The notes under the pieces were generated by a model that worked only from the letters and a program-made list of their open reading frames with translations, searched no databases and had not been told where the DNA came from. Shown in pieces: positions 34,722 through 42,169 of a stretch of DNA of 42,590 nt; within the stretch, counting starts at the first letter, position 1; each line of letters starts with the position of its first letter. Where the stretch lies: contig JAHJTX010000279.1 of NCBI GenBank assembly GCA_018829545.1, forward strand, positions 1 through 42,590. Direction: 5' to 3'. Source of the stretch: Bacteroidota bacterium. Lineage in GTDB: Bacteria; Bacteroidota; Ignavibacteria; Ignavibacteriales; Melioribacteraceae. A program made the translations under genes and the position numbers.

Positions 34722-36098
34722 TCAATTAGCCTGTATTCTGCGAACCCAGTTTTGATCACTAAGTTCACCGCGTTTGGTTGAATGCAGCAGTTCATAATCA
34801 GAGTAACCGGTAATATCACCAAACACGAACTCAACTCCGCCTTCAATACTGTGATAATACCAAATTTCGTATGGCTTTTTATCGTAATCACTCGGATGAA
34901 GTTCAATTTCATCGGGTTCACCAAACATCAAATAAATTCGCCCCCTGTCTGTTTTAATTCCTTTTCTCGTAAAAGTCTTGAACCTGCCCTCAACGTGTTT
35001 AATACGGGCGTCGTACTCTTTTTTAAATTCATTAACCTTGGTAGATTGATCGGTATCGCGAACTCGCCAAAAATTATACAAAAATTCACGTTTAGCGGAA
35101 AGGGAATCTAATTTAGAGAATCTTTCAATTTCATTTGAGCTTGCAATATATTTAGAAGCTGAAAATAACAAATCACATTCTTCATCGCTCAGAACGCCAA
35201 ATTCACTGCTCATCACGCTGAAATTACCATCACCAACTTTTTGGGTATCCTCGACGGAAGGGTTAAAAACAAAAAATCTTTTTGCTGATGAGACGCCGTT
35301 CTTTGTTTTTACATCAACCAAATTTAATATTACTGTGTAAGAACCGGTTGGGTATTTTGTAAGATTGACGACTCCAACTTCTACAATGGAGTTCCTCGAT
35401 TTACTAATTTCCTTAGATTTTTCGTAAACGAGATTTCCATAAGAATTAATTACTTGTGTATTTAAGACGAGTTCATGTGCAGATGTATCTCGAACAAGGT
35501 TATAAATTTCATTATAATAAAATAGCACGGGATAGTTCTGCCCAAATACATTCATCGGATTCGGGAAGACTTCAAGCGTATTTTTATAGAATATTGAACC
35601 GGTGTTAGCGCTCTGTGTAATTATTCTGTTAGCAAGTTGAATATCACTTAAAAGAAAATTATCTCGTGTAAAAGAAATAACTTTAATTTCTTCCGAATAG
35701 CTTTTTTTCAGAGTTGAATCGGCGGCATCGTATGCGGAAATATCAAGTTTGTACACGCCTTCGGTGAGTAAAAATCCAAGCACTCCAATTAAATTCTTTT
35801 CTATTACTTTATCGTCCCCTGCCTCAACTTGTGAGTTTACGCCATATATTTTATTTACTAATTCCTCCCCGCTAAATTTATTCGCAATATTTATCTTAAG
35901 AAGAGCAGATACAAATGATGTATCATTTTTAATCTTGCGTGTAAGATTTTCTTGCCCAATTGAATAATACAGTTCTAAATAAGCAGAAACTGAATCGTAG
36001 TTAAATCTAGCGTAGCCAAAATCGAAGTTTATGTTCTTTTGAGCAAATAAATTCGAGCATAAAATTAATAGTACAACTGCGATAAAATTTTTAATCAT
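34722..36098 (-). CDS. GWxTD-domain exported protein
   Basis: A 458-residue protein with a signal peptide (MIKNFIAVVLLILCSNLFAQ). The first 300 residues are beta-rich, and the C-terminal GWxTD-type domain (about 310-440) is recognised by FLYNFWRVRDTD, FKTFTRKGIKTDRGRIYLMFGEPDEIE and PYEIWYYHSIEGGVEFVF. The literal GWxTD motif is not conserved in this copy. The domain is common in Bacteroidota, Chlorobi and Acidobacteria; its function is unknown. First gene of the 12.7-kb minus-strand array; its promoter should lie in the repeat-rich spacer above 36098. Confidence 0.88.
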   Translation of the reverse strand: MIKNFIAVVLLILCSNLFAQKNINFDFGYARFNYDSVSAYLELYYSIGQENLTRKIKNDTSFVSALLKINIANKFSGEELVNKIYGVNSQVEAGDDKVIEKNLIGVLGFLLTEGVYKLDISAYDAADSTLKKSYSEEIKVISFTRDNFLLSDIQLANRIITQSANTGSIFYKNTLEVFPNPMNVFGQNYPVLFYYNEIYNLVRDTSAHELVLNTQVINSYGNLVYEKSKEISKSRNSIVEVGVVNLTKYPTGSYTVILNLVDVKTKNGVSSAKRFFVFNPSVEDTQKVGDGNFSVMSSEFGVLSDEECDLLFSASKYIASSNEIERFSKLDSLSAKREFLYNFWRVRDTDQSTKVNEFKKEYDARIKHVEGRFKTFTRKGIKTDRGRIYLMFGEPDEIELHPSDYDKKPYEIWYYHSIEGGVEFVFGDITGYSDYELLHSTKRGELSDQNWVRRIQAN

Positions 36099-36170
36099 TT
36101 TTATTCCTGTTTACTAACCCAAGTATTTAAGCCAAATAACAAACGGCAAATATCAAAAAAACAAAACTTG

Positions 36171-36190
36171 TCCCGAAGTTTTTTTCGGGA
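36171..36190. repeat. Short hairpin TCCCGAA / TTCGGGA
   Basis: A perfect 7-bp stem (36171-36177 with 36184-36190) and a 6-base loop GTTTTT, about 70 bases upstream of the GWxTD start. Confidence 0.6.
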
Positions 36191-36405
36191 TAAATAACAA
36201 AATATTAAAACCAAATATCAGGCATATTTAATTATTCTCACATTTCCCAAATCGATTCACTTGGAACTATTCATATTTTGGGCTTGCTATTTGCCTATTC
36301 GTTCATTGTAATTTATTTGTTATTTATTATTTGTTTTTTGTTCTTTTAAAGACAAATGAGTCCACTGCAAAAAGGTGCTTAAATCGAATTTGAAAAAGAA
36401 TTGAA

Positions 36406-36421
36406 AACCGTTGAAACGGTT
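36406..36421. repeat. Short palindrome AACCGTT-GA-AACGGTT
   Basis: A perfect 7-bp dyad with a 2-base centre. A related AACCG/CGGTT dyad with a 6-base loop occurs at 36494-36509, on the other side of the 26-base palindrome, so the three form a nested arrangement. Confidence 0.6.
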
Positions 36422-36443
36422 CACCAATTCGCTAAGTTGTTGT

Positions 36444-36469
36444 TAACCCACGACTTAAGTCGTGGGTTA
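36444..36469. repeat. Perfect 26-base palindrome (TAACCCACGACTT half-site)
   Basis: Positions 36444-36456 (TAACCCACGACTT) are followed directly by their exact reverse complement at 36457-36469, with no central gap. Flanking GCTAA-type ends continue partial symmetry. Such CCCACGACTTAAG palindromes look like members of a dispersed repeat family or a cruciform-forming site. Confidence 0.85.
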
Positions 36470-36493
36470 GCTAAACTCAGTTGTGATTCTTTT

Positions 36494-36509
36494 AACCGTT
36501 TTAGCGGTT
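36494..36509. repeat. Short hairpin AACCG / CGGTT
   Basis: A 5-bp stem with a 6-base loop, sharing its half-site sequence with the dyad at 36406-36421. It sits 25 bases after the 26-base palindrome. Confidence 0.45.
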
Positions 36510-36585
36510 TATTTGCTTTTTGGAGCAGACTCATCAATATAAATCAAAGTCCCGTAGGGATGATATGTTAAAAATAAATTTATGT

Positions 36586-36712
36586 AAAATGTATTAGCCC
36601 ATAGCATCATCTATTTCGTCCCACGTCAGAGCCGGGCAAGCCTATGGGACAATTGAAGAAGTAATTAGTTATTATACTTTTTTTTTACTTATTGACAACG
36701 CTAATACATTTT
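36586..36712. repeat. Inverted-repeat-bounded element (about 127 bases)
   Basis: AAAATGTATTAG at 36586-36597 recurs as its exact reverse complement at 36701-36712. Between them CCCATAG (36598-36604) pairs with CTATGGG (36642-36648), and GTCCCA (36618-36623) with TGGGAC (36645-36650), so the left half can fold in alternative ways. No open frame is inside. This has the layout of a small non-coding mobile or structured repeat, but clear target-site duplications were not seen. Confidence 0.5.
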
Positions 36713-36821
36713 GCCATTATTTTATACGTCACTGTATTTGTGAAATGATGCACTAAGGTAGATTAAGTTATTTGTTACGTTCTTTTGGAGAAAAAATAAT
36801 TTCTTGTTACGAGGTAGTAAA

Positions 36822-37604
36822 ATGAAAATCGCAAAAATGTTTCTTATCGCTTATATTTCTCTATTTTCGACTGTTGGTTTTGGGCAGTCGAAAGAATTTC
36901 GCAAATTAAAAAACGATGCTTTTATCGTAGGTGAAAGACTTACTTTCGACGTTAAGTATGGATTTGTAACAGCCGGCGCAGCAATCATGGAAATTCCCAG
37001 AATGAAAACAATTTCCGGCAGAGAATCGTACCATATCACATTCAAAGTAAATTCGCTGCCAAGTTTCGATCCTTTTTACAAAGTGAGAGACCGATACGAA
37101 ACCTATTTGGATAAAGAAGGTTTATTCCCATGGAGATTTGAGCAGCACATCCGAGAAGGCGGTTACTCAAAAGATTTTTCAGCATTCTTTGATCAAAGAC
37201 GCGGTAAAGCAAAAACTAAAAAAGGCACTTACGAAATTCCCGAATATGTTAATGACATTGTCTCTGCGTTTTATTTTGCTAGAACGCTCAATTACTCAAA
37301 ATTCAAGCAGGGCGATAGAATTCATCTGCAGAATTTTTATAAAAATAAAGTATATCCGCTCGACGTCGTATATCACGGCACAGAAACTATTACCGTAAAA
37401 GCCGGAACTTTTGACTGCATAATTATTGAGCCTCTCGTTGAAGAAGGCGGGTTATTCAAAAGCGAAGGCAGCATTCTAATTTGGCTTTCAGATGATGAAC
37501 TTAAAGTGCCCATAAAAGTTAAATCGAAAATTATAATTGGCTCGGTCGATGCTGAACTTACGAGTTACGAAGGACTTAAGAGCGCCGATCTGGCAAAAAA
37601 ATAA
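36822..37604 (+). CDS. DUF3108 exported protein
   Basis: A 260-residue periplasmic protein with a signal peptide (MKIAKMFLIAYISLFSTVGFGQ) and a DUF3108 domain filling the rest. Family features seen are FIVGERLTFDVKYGFVTAGAAIMEI at the start, DRYETYLDKEGLFPWRFEQ, and VKAGTFDCIIIEPLV...GSILIWLSDDELKVPIKV at the end. A TTG six codons upstream is also in frame, but GAGG lies just before the ATG chosen. The family's role is unknown; a lipid- or outer-membrane-related job has been suggested only from context in other bacteria. Confidence 0.88.
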   Translation: MKIAKMFLIAYISLFSTVGFGQSKEFRKLKNDAFIVGERLTFDVKYGFVTAGAAIMEIPRMKTISGRESYHITFKVNSLPSFDPFYKVRDRYETYLDKEGLFPWRFEQHIREGGYSKDFSAFFDQRRGKAKTKKGTYEIPEYVNDIVSAFYFARTLNYSKFKQGDRIHLQNFYKNKVYPLDVVYHGTETITVKAGTFDCIIIEPLVEEGGLFKSEGSILIWLSDDELKVPIKVKSKIIIGSVDAELTSYEGLKSADLAKK

Positions 37605-37733
37605 GATTGAGCATAGTAAAACAGATTTCCATCTGAGATTTTGCACTTCGCAAAACTGTGATTTGAACACGAGGTTTCTCCTTAAAAATTTTAATTTGAG
37701 CAAATCTTCTTTTTTTTTAATAATTTTCCCCGC

Positions 37734-38702
37734 ATGAATGATGATTACGGCAATAACCAAAATCTAGATGATGCCGGTCAGCCCGAACCGGAAAATCCGG
37801 AGCAATTAGAACCTACGATGTCGCCTGTTAAAGCGGCGCTATATGGACTAATTCTTGTGTTTCTGCTATATCAAGTTGGCGGCAGTTTACTTACCCTTGC
37901 CATATTCGGATTAGATTTTGAGAATGCAGATATTAACGCCGTTAGACTTCTAACGATGTGCGGGCAAATTCTCCTAATTCTCGCGCCGGCATTGATGCTT
38001 GCCAAACTTGTATACGAAAATGTTTCAGCGGTAATTAGATTTAAGCTTCCTTCATTAAAAGAAATTGCAGTGTTTTCAGCGGGAATGTTTATTCTAATTC
38101 CTCTAATGCAAAACTTTCTTTACATACAAAATTACCTTATCCATCATCTGGCGCTTCATTACGAGAGCGTTGCTTCCGTTAAATCTGTGATGGATAACTT
38201 GTACAAGCTAATTACAAAAACTTATCTGGAACTTTTAACAGCCACTAATGCCGTTGAATTAATTCTTATTGTTTTCGTTGTTGCAATAGTTCCTTCAATC
38301 TGCGAAGAAGTTTTTTTTAGAGGATTCATTCAAAAAAGTTTTGAATTGAAATCCCAACCGTTTATAGCGGCTTTTATAACTGCGGCTTTTTTTGGATTGT
38401 ACCACTTTAATCCCTACGGATTGATTGCATTAATAATTCTAGGTACGTATTTTGGGTTTGCGGCATATATGTCAAATTCAATAGCCGTTCCAATATTCCT
38501 TCACTTTCTTAATAATGCTGTGGCTATTGCTGCTTTTTACTTTTATGGAAGCGATGATTTTCTTGAAACAAATATCATCGAAATTGAACACGTGGGAGAG
38601 CAATTTATAAGTTTCCTAATTTTATCGTCTGTGTTTGCAATTTTTATTGTATTTATTACAAATAACTATTCACGAATATCTTCAAGGAGGAATACAGTAT
38701 GA
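37734..38702 (+). CDS. CPBP-family intramembrane metalloprotease
   Basis: A 322-residue membrane protein with eight or so helices. The three CPBP/Abi motifs are present: E191-E192 and R196 in EEVFFRGF, FFGLYHF with the His, and HFLNNAV near the C terminus. An acidic N-terminal tail of about 30 residues (Gln/Glu/Pro-rich) precedes the first helix. Homologues include the CAAX-processing Rce1 and bacteriocin-immunity proteins; the substrate here is unknown. It overlaps the next gene by four bases (ATGA). Confidence 0.9.
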   Translation: MNDDYGNNQNLDDAGQPEPENPEQLEPTMSPVKAALYGLILVFLLYQVGGSLLTLAIFGLDFENADINAVRLLTMCGQILLILAPALMLAKLVYENVSAVIRFKLPSLKEIAVFSAGMFILIPLMQNFLYIQNYLIHHLALHYESVASVKSVMDNLYKLITKTYLELLTATNAVELILIVFVVAIVPSICEEVFFRGFIQKSFELKSQPFIAAFITAAFFGLYHFNPYGLIALIILGTYFGFAAYMSNSIAVPIFLHFLNNAVAIAAFYFYGSDDFLETNIIEIEHVGEQFISFLILSSVFAIFIVFITNNYSRISSRRNTV

Positions 38703-39025
38703 TATGCCCGAATTGTGAGTCTGAGTATGTAGACGGTATTGCTGAGTGTACTGATTGCGGCAGCGAATTGGTAAGCGCTGAAGAATTCGAAGGAAATCTT
38801 GTTCACCATTCCGACTGGGTAATTGTTTACACCTGCAGCGAGTCTTTTGAAGCAGATATGTTAAAAGCAAACCTCGAAGGCGCCGGCATTGAGGTAACAA
38901 TTTTAAAACAGAAAGACAGCAGCTACCCCGCGGTTGGCGGTTTAGCTGTTATAAAAGTTTTAGTTCAAAAAAAGGACGCTGAAACAGCTTCTGAAATTAT
39001 TACTGATATTAATAAAACCGAATAA
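38699..39025 (+). CDS. Zinc-ribbon plus DUF2007-domain protein
   Basis: A 108-residue cytoplasmic protein. An N-terminal zinc ribbon (C3-x2-C6, C17-x2-C20) precedes a DUF2007 domain, called putative signal-transducing protein in some databases, seen in WVIVYTCSESFEADMLKANLEGAGIEVTIL and VKVLVQKKDAETA-like text at the end. The ATG overlaps the stop of the CPBP gene as ATGA, with AAGGAGG upstream, so the pair is coupled. A role as regulator or partner of the membrane protease is an inference from this coupling. Confidence 0.82.
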   Translation: MICPNCESEYVDGIAECTDCGSELVSAEEFEGNLVHHSDWVIVYTCSESFEADMLKANLEGAGIEVTILKQKDSSYPAVGGLAVIKVLVQKKDAETASEIITDINKTE

Positions 39026-39028
39026 AGC

Positions 39029-39850
39029 ATGAGTCTATCTAACCGTTCTGTCCGCGTAGTTGTTTCAGTTATCGCAATTCCATTAATATTATTGATTTGC
39101 TTTTATGGAAAAATTCCATTTCTATTCCTTACTCTAATAATTGGTCTTGTGTCCTTTTACGAATTTGGCGTTATGAATAGGAATAAAGAGAACTTTGTTA
39201 ACCGGATTCCCGGATTGCTAAGTGTTGGAATTATAATTTTAAATTCGTACGAGCACTTTATTGATTTTAATAATTTGGTTTTAGCAATCGTCCCTCTTTT
39301 ACTGATCTTAGAATTATTTAGGAATAGAACTTCTGCGATAAATAATTTGGGATCAACGCTTTTGGGAATATTTTATATTGGATTGTTTTCAGCCGCTCTT
39401 TTGGGCGTGCGCGAGTTCTATTCAAACTCCGAGTTAGTTTACTCGCGCGGCGGTTTGGTTATTATTTCGATGTTGATAACAATCTGGGTCTGCGATTCTG
39501 CGGCGTACTTTCTTGGAACTGCTTTTGGAAAGCATAAATTATTTCCAAGAGTTAGCCCTAACAAAAGCTGGGAAGGCGCAATTGCCGGTTTTGTCTTTTC
39601 AATAATTACAGTTATTGCATTAAAATCTTTGCTGTTGGATTTCTTCGACTGGGCGGACATAATCGTATTCGGCGTTATCGTAGGAATCGCCGGACAATCG
39701 GGAGATTTGATTGAGAGTTTGATCAAAAGAGACGCCGGCGTTAAAGATTCATCAGCGCTAATACCTGGTCACGGCGGAATATTCGACAGATTCGATTCAG
39801 TGCTTTATACTTCTCCTCTGCTGCTTTTGTACATGACATATTTTATGTAA
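39029..39850 (+). CDS. cdsA: Phosphatidate cytidylyltransferase
   Basis: Makes CDP-diacylglycerol, the precursor of all phospholipids, from phosphatidate and CTP at the inner membrane. The 273-residue protein has about eight membrane helices. The full CdsA signature is readable near the C terminus: SLIKRDAGVKDSSALIPGHG, then GIFDRFD. SPNKSWEGAIAG is the other conserved loop. It begins 3 bases after the DUF2007 gene. Length and motifs are normal. Confidence 0.95.
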   Translation: MSLSNRSVRVVVSVIAIPLILLICFYGKIPFLFLTLIIGLVSFYEFGVMNRNKENFVNRIPGLLSVGIIILNSYEHFIDFNNLVLAIVPLLLILELFRNRTSAINNLGSTLLGIFYIGLFSAALLGVREFYSNSELVYSRGGLVIISMLITIWVCDSAAYFLGTAFGKHKLFPRVSPNKSWEGAIAGFVFSIITVIALKSLLLDFFDWADIIVFGVIVGIAGQSGDLIESLIKRDAGVKDSSALIPGHGGIFDRFDSVLYTSPLLLLYMTYFM

Positions 39851-39928
39851 TTTTTTCTTATATATTAACTTAGAAATAGAAATATTGTTTTCGATTCACA
39901 GTTTTTTTCTTTCTGGGGAATTGTATCT

Positions 39929-40951
39929 ATGAAAAGATTTCATCTGCTGTTGGCAATTTTATTCTTTACGTTTTCCATTACATTTGCGCAAAACGTGCAA
40001 TTGTTTGCCGACTTAGGCGATTTTGAATTAGAAAGCGGTCAAAAAATAATTAATTGCAATATCGGTTACCGATTATTCGGTGCATTTAATCACGACTCTT
40101 CGAATATTATTTTGTATCCAACCTGGTTCGGTGGAACGAGCGAGCATTTGTCAAAGTTAATAAGCAAAGGAAATTTAATTGACGACAGTAAATATTTTGT
40201 GATTGCCGTTGACGCGCTCGGGAATGGTGTTTCATCGTCTCCATCAAATAGCATTAAGCAACCCGGCAGAGATTTCCCGGAATTTACAGTCCTCGATATG
40301 GTCAACGCTCAATATGAACTTCTTACAAATCATTTGGGCGTGAAAAAGCTTTATGCAATAATTGGCGGTTCCATGGGAAGTATGCAAGCTTTTGAGTGGC
40401 TGGTTGCTTATCCCGATTTTATGCAGAAAGCAATTCCTTATGTATGCACACCGCAGCGTTCAACTTACGATTTGCTCTCAATGCACACACAGCTCGAAAT
40501 TATTGAGACATATAAAATTTTAGGCGCAGATGATCTCCTAATTCACAAGACAATAAATATGTTCAGAGCATTGTTGGCACGGACACCAGATTACATTGTT
40601 AATAATGTAAAGCGGGATGAATTTGAAAACTATCTTAATTCATTCAATTTGGATTCGCTGCCCTTTTTTACAATTGATAATTTCCGAAGTCAGCTAAAGG
40701 CAATGATCGCATACGATATTTTTTCTGAATATGACGGTTCAATGGAGAAGACGGCTGAGAGAATTAAAGCTGATGTAATGATAATAGTAGCATCAACCGA
40801 TCACATTGTTCACCCGAAAATTTCAATAGAATTTGCCAAGCATATAAATGCGGAGCTTCATATATTAGATAGCGACTGCGGACATTTGGCAGTTGGCTGC
40901 GAAATGCGTAAATCTATTGAACTTGTAAACAATTTTTTGGATGATAAATAA
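39929..40951 (+). CDS. Exported alpha/beta hydrolase, MetX-like
   Basis: A 340-residue alpha/beta-hydrolase with a signal peptide (MKRFHLLLAILFFTFSITFAQ). The fold resembles homoserine O-acetyltransferase: the nucleophile S148 in IGGSMGSMQAFEW, Asp in ASTDHIVHP, and His in DCGHLAVG form a full triad. The FFGG-type oxyanion loop is in PTWFGGTSEH. A true MetX is cytoplasmic, so an export signal argues for another substrate, for instance an ester or acyl compound in the periplasm. GGGGA precedes the ATG. It is followed by a terminator-like hairpin. Confidence 0.82.
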   Translation: MKRFHLLLAILFFTFSITFAQNVQLFADLGDFELESGQKIINCNIGYRLFGAFNHDSSNIILYPTWFGGTSEHLSKLISKGNLIDDSKYFVIAVDALGNGVSSSPSNSIKQPGRDFPEFTVLDMVNAQYELLTNHLGVKKLYAIIGGSMGSMQAFEWLVAYPDFMQKAIPYVCTPQRSTYDLLSMHTQLEIIETYKILGADDLLIHKTINMFRALLARTPDYIVNNVKRDEFENYLNSFNLDSLPFFTIDNFRSQLKAMIAYDIFSEYDGSMEKTAERIKADVMIIVASTDHIVHPKISIEFAKHINAELHILDSDCGHLAVGCEMRKSIELVNNFLDDK

Positions 40952-40960
40952 ATAGAATCT

Positions 40961-40995
40961 AAAAACTTTTGTACGCATCAAACCCAAAAGTTTTT
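40961..40995 (+). terminator. Terminator-like hairpin after the MetX-like gene
   Basis: A perfect 11-bp stem AAAAACTTTTG / CAAAAGTTTTT (40961-40971 with 40985-40995) with a 13-base loop. The descending arm ends in five T, so it can act as an intrinsic terminator; its mirror character also allows the other direction. It ends 23 bases before the osmC ATG. Confidence 0.65.
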
Positions 40996-41018
40996 ATTGA
41001 TTATTTATTGGAGAAAGC

Positions 41019-41447
41019 ATGGCTACAAAGACTGCTGTAATAAAACAATTAAGCGGAATTACATTCGCAGGCAAAACCGATTCCGGTCACTGGATAATGA
41101 TGGACGGTCCCGAAAATTTTGGCGGAAGCAATGCTGCAATACGTCCGAAAGAGCTTTTATTATTGGCTTTGGGCGGCTGCACCGGAAGCGATGTAGTTTC
41201 AATTATGACTAAGAAAAGAATAAAATTGAATGATTTTCAGATCAACCTAAATGCTGATTTAACAGAGGAACATCCAATGGTTTTTACAAAAATTCACATT
41301 GAGTATGTTTTTACGGGAAAGGAAATAAAGGAAGCTGATGTTGAAAGGGCAATTGATCTTTCGCTCACAAAATATTGCGGCGTTACTGCCATGCTTCAAA
41401 AAGCGATGGAAATTAGTCATTCATTCAAAATTATTGAAAGTAATTAG
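41019..41447 (+). CDS. OsmC/Ohr-family protein
   Basis: A 142-residue thiol protein of the OsmC family, which reduces organic hydroperoxides. The two catalytic cysteines are C54 (ALGGCTGSDVV) and C120 (LTKYCGVTAML), at the usual positions. RPKELLLLALGGC is the conserved central helix. The general OsmC type (YhfA-like) fits better than Ohr, whose motifs differ. GGAG lies before the ATG. A MarR-family gene follows, which often controls such genes in other bacteria. Confidence 0.92.
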   Translation: MATKTAVIKQLSGITFAGKTDSGHWIMMDGPENFGGSNAAIRPKELLLLALGGCTGSDVVSIMTKKRIKLNDFQINLNADLTEEHPMVFTKIHIEYVFTGKEIKEADVERAIDLSLTKYCGVTAMLQKAMEISHSFKIIESN

Positions 41448-41470
41448 AATTATTTGCCTAATTTTAATTC

Positions 41471-41495
41471 AGCGGCAAAATATCTTTTCGCCGCT
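41471..41495. repeat. Inverted repeat AGCGGC / GCCGCT after osmC
   Basis: AGCGGC (41471-41476) pairs with GCCGCT (41490-41495), and the inner AAAA and TTTT extend the stem past one unpaired C. It lies 23 bases after the osmC stop. An A run follows it on the plus strand rather than a T run, so it is not a standard terminator. Confidence 0.5.
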
Positions 41496-41566
41496 AAAAA
41501 ACTTAAGGGCTAGATTGTTGCTGTTGGGAATTTCTCGACATATTCAGAGAAAAGTAAAAATTAAAC

Positions 41567-41595
41567 TTGACAAGATGTCTTTTATTTTATAAAAT
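41567..41595 (+). promoter_or_regulatory. Candidate promoter with overlapping palindrome, upstream of marR
   Basis: TTGACA (41567-41572) and TAAAAT (41590-41595) are separated by 17 bases, as in a sigma-70-like promoter. The perfect palindrome ATTTTATAAAAT (41584-41595) covers the -10 box, a good place for autoregulation by the MarR protein encoded 30 bases further on. Bacteroidota relatives often use other promoter elements, so this is tentative. Confidence 0.45.
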
Positions 41596-41624
41596 AGATC
41601 AAGATTAAATAGGAGGGAAACAAT

Positions 41625-42077
41625 ATGAGAAGCAATATACAATACGATGAAGAAACTGCGCTAGCGCTAAGTACTTGGGTAAAATTAGCAAGGGGCTATT
41701 CATCCTTTAACCATCGGGCTTCCGAGGACGTCAAGAAATTTGGCTTGTCTCAAGCGCAATACGCAATTCTAGATGCACTTGGATTTCTTGGATCAATGAA
41801 AATAGGTGAGCTGCATAAAAAGATGATTTTCAGCGGCGGGAATATGACTCTTGTTCTCGACCAGCTTGAGAGGAAAGGATTCACAAAAAGGATCTTTCAT
41901 CATGAGGACAGAAGGGCAATTATAATTGAACTTACGGATAAAGGGAACCAAGCTTTTCGTAAAGTTGCTGTTGAGCACGCTGTTCATATCAAATCATTAA
42001 TGAGCGCATTAACAAAAGAAGAGCAAAAAACTCTTGGCAGTTTGCTAAAAAAACTTGGAACTACAATAGCAAGATAG
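41625..42077 (+). CDS. MarR-family transcriptional regulator
   Basis: A 150-residue DNA-binding repressor or activator. The winged helix-turn-helix is visible at about residues 45-110: LSQAQYAILDALGFLGSMKIGELHKKM, the recognition helix GGNMTLVLDQLERKGF, and the wing KRIFHHEDRRAIIIELTDKG. Flanking helices make the dimer interface. No Cys is present, so control by thiol oxidation (as in OhrR) is unlikely; a small ligand is more probable. A very strong AGGAGG precedes the ATG. Located between osmC and a lipoprotein gene, which may be its targets. Confidence 0.93.
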   Translation: MRSNIQYDEETALALSTWVKLARGYSSFNHRASEDVKKFGLSQAQYAILDALGFLGSMKIGELHKKMIFSGGNMTLVLDQLERKGFTKRIFHHEDRRAIIIELTDKGNQAFRKVAVEHAVHIKSLMSALTKEEQKTLGSLLKKLGTTIAR

Positions 42078-42169
42078 TTCAACTTTGCTTTAGAGAAATT
42101 ATTTTCAGGCGATTTTCTTTGTAATAAATTATATTTTACTCATGCCAATTAAATTTTGTGGAGGAAAAT

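Larger units (their letters stand above)
36099..36821. other. Gene-free, palindrome-rich intergenic region
   Basis: A 723-base divergent spacer without a credible gene. It holds the probable promoters of the GWxTD gene (minus) and the DUF3108 gene (plus). It also holds at least six inverted repeats of different sequence, listed separately, and a pair of 12-base inverted copies 103 bases apart. It contains no tRNA, CRISPR or transposase gene. Its many dyads and the CCCGTAGGGATGATATG-type motif resemble dispersed repeats known from Bacteroidota genomes; that resemblance is from memory. Confidence 0.7.

Noticed and set aside
36400-36660. CRISPR array
   Set aside because: The repeats are different palindromes with no regular unit or spacers, and no cas gene is present.
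37488-37760. A 90-codon minus-strand open frame across the 37605-37733 spacer
   Set aside because: Overlaps two plus-strand genes and lacks a ribosome-binding site; the spacer otherwise shows nothing notable.
39929-40951. Homoserine O-acetyltransferase (metX)
   Set aside because: The signal peptide and lack of methionine-pathway neighbours argue against this; kept as a MetX-like exported hydrolase.
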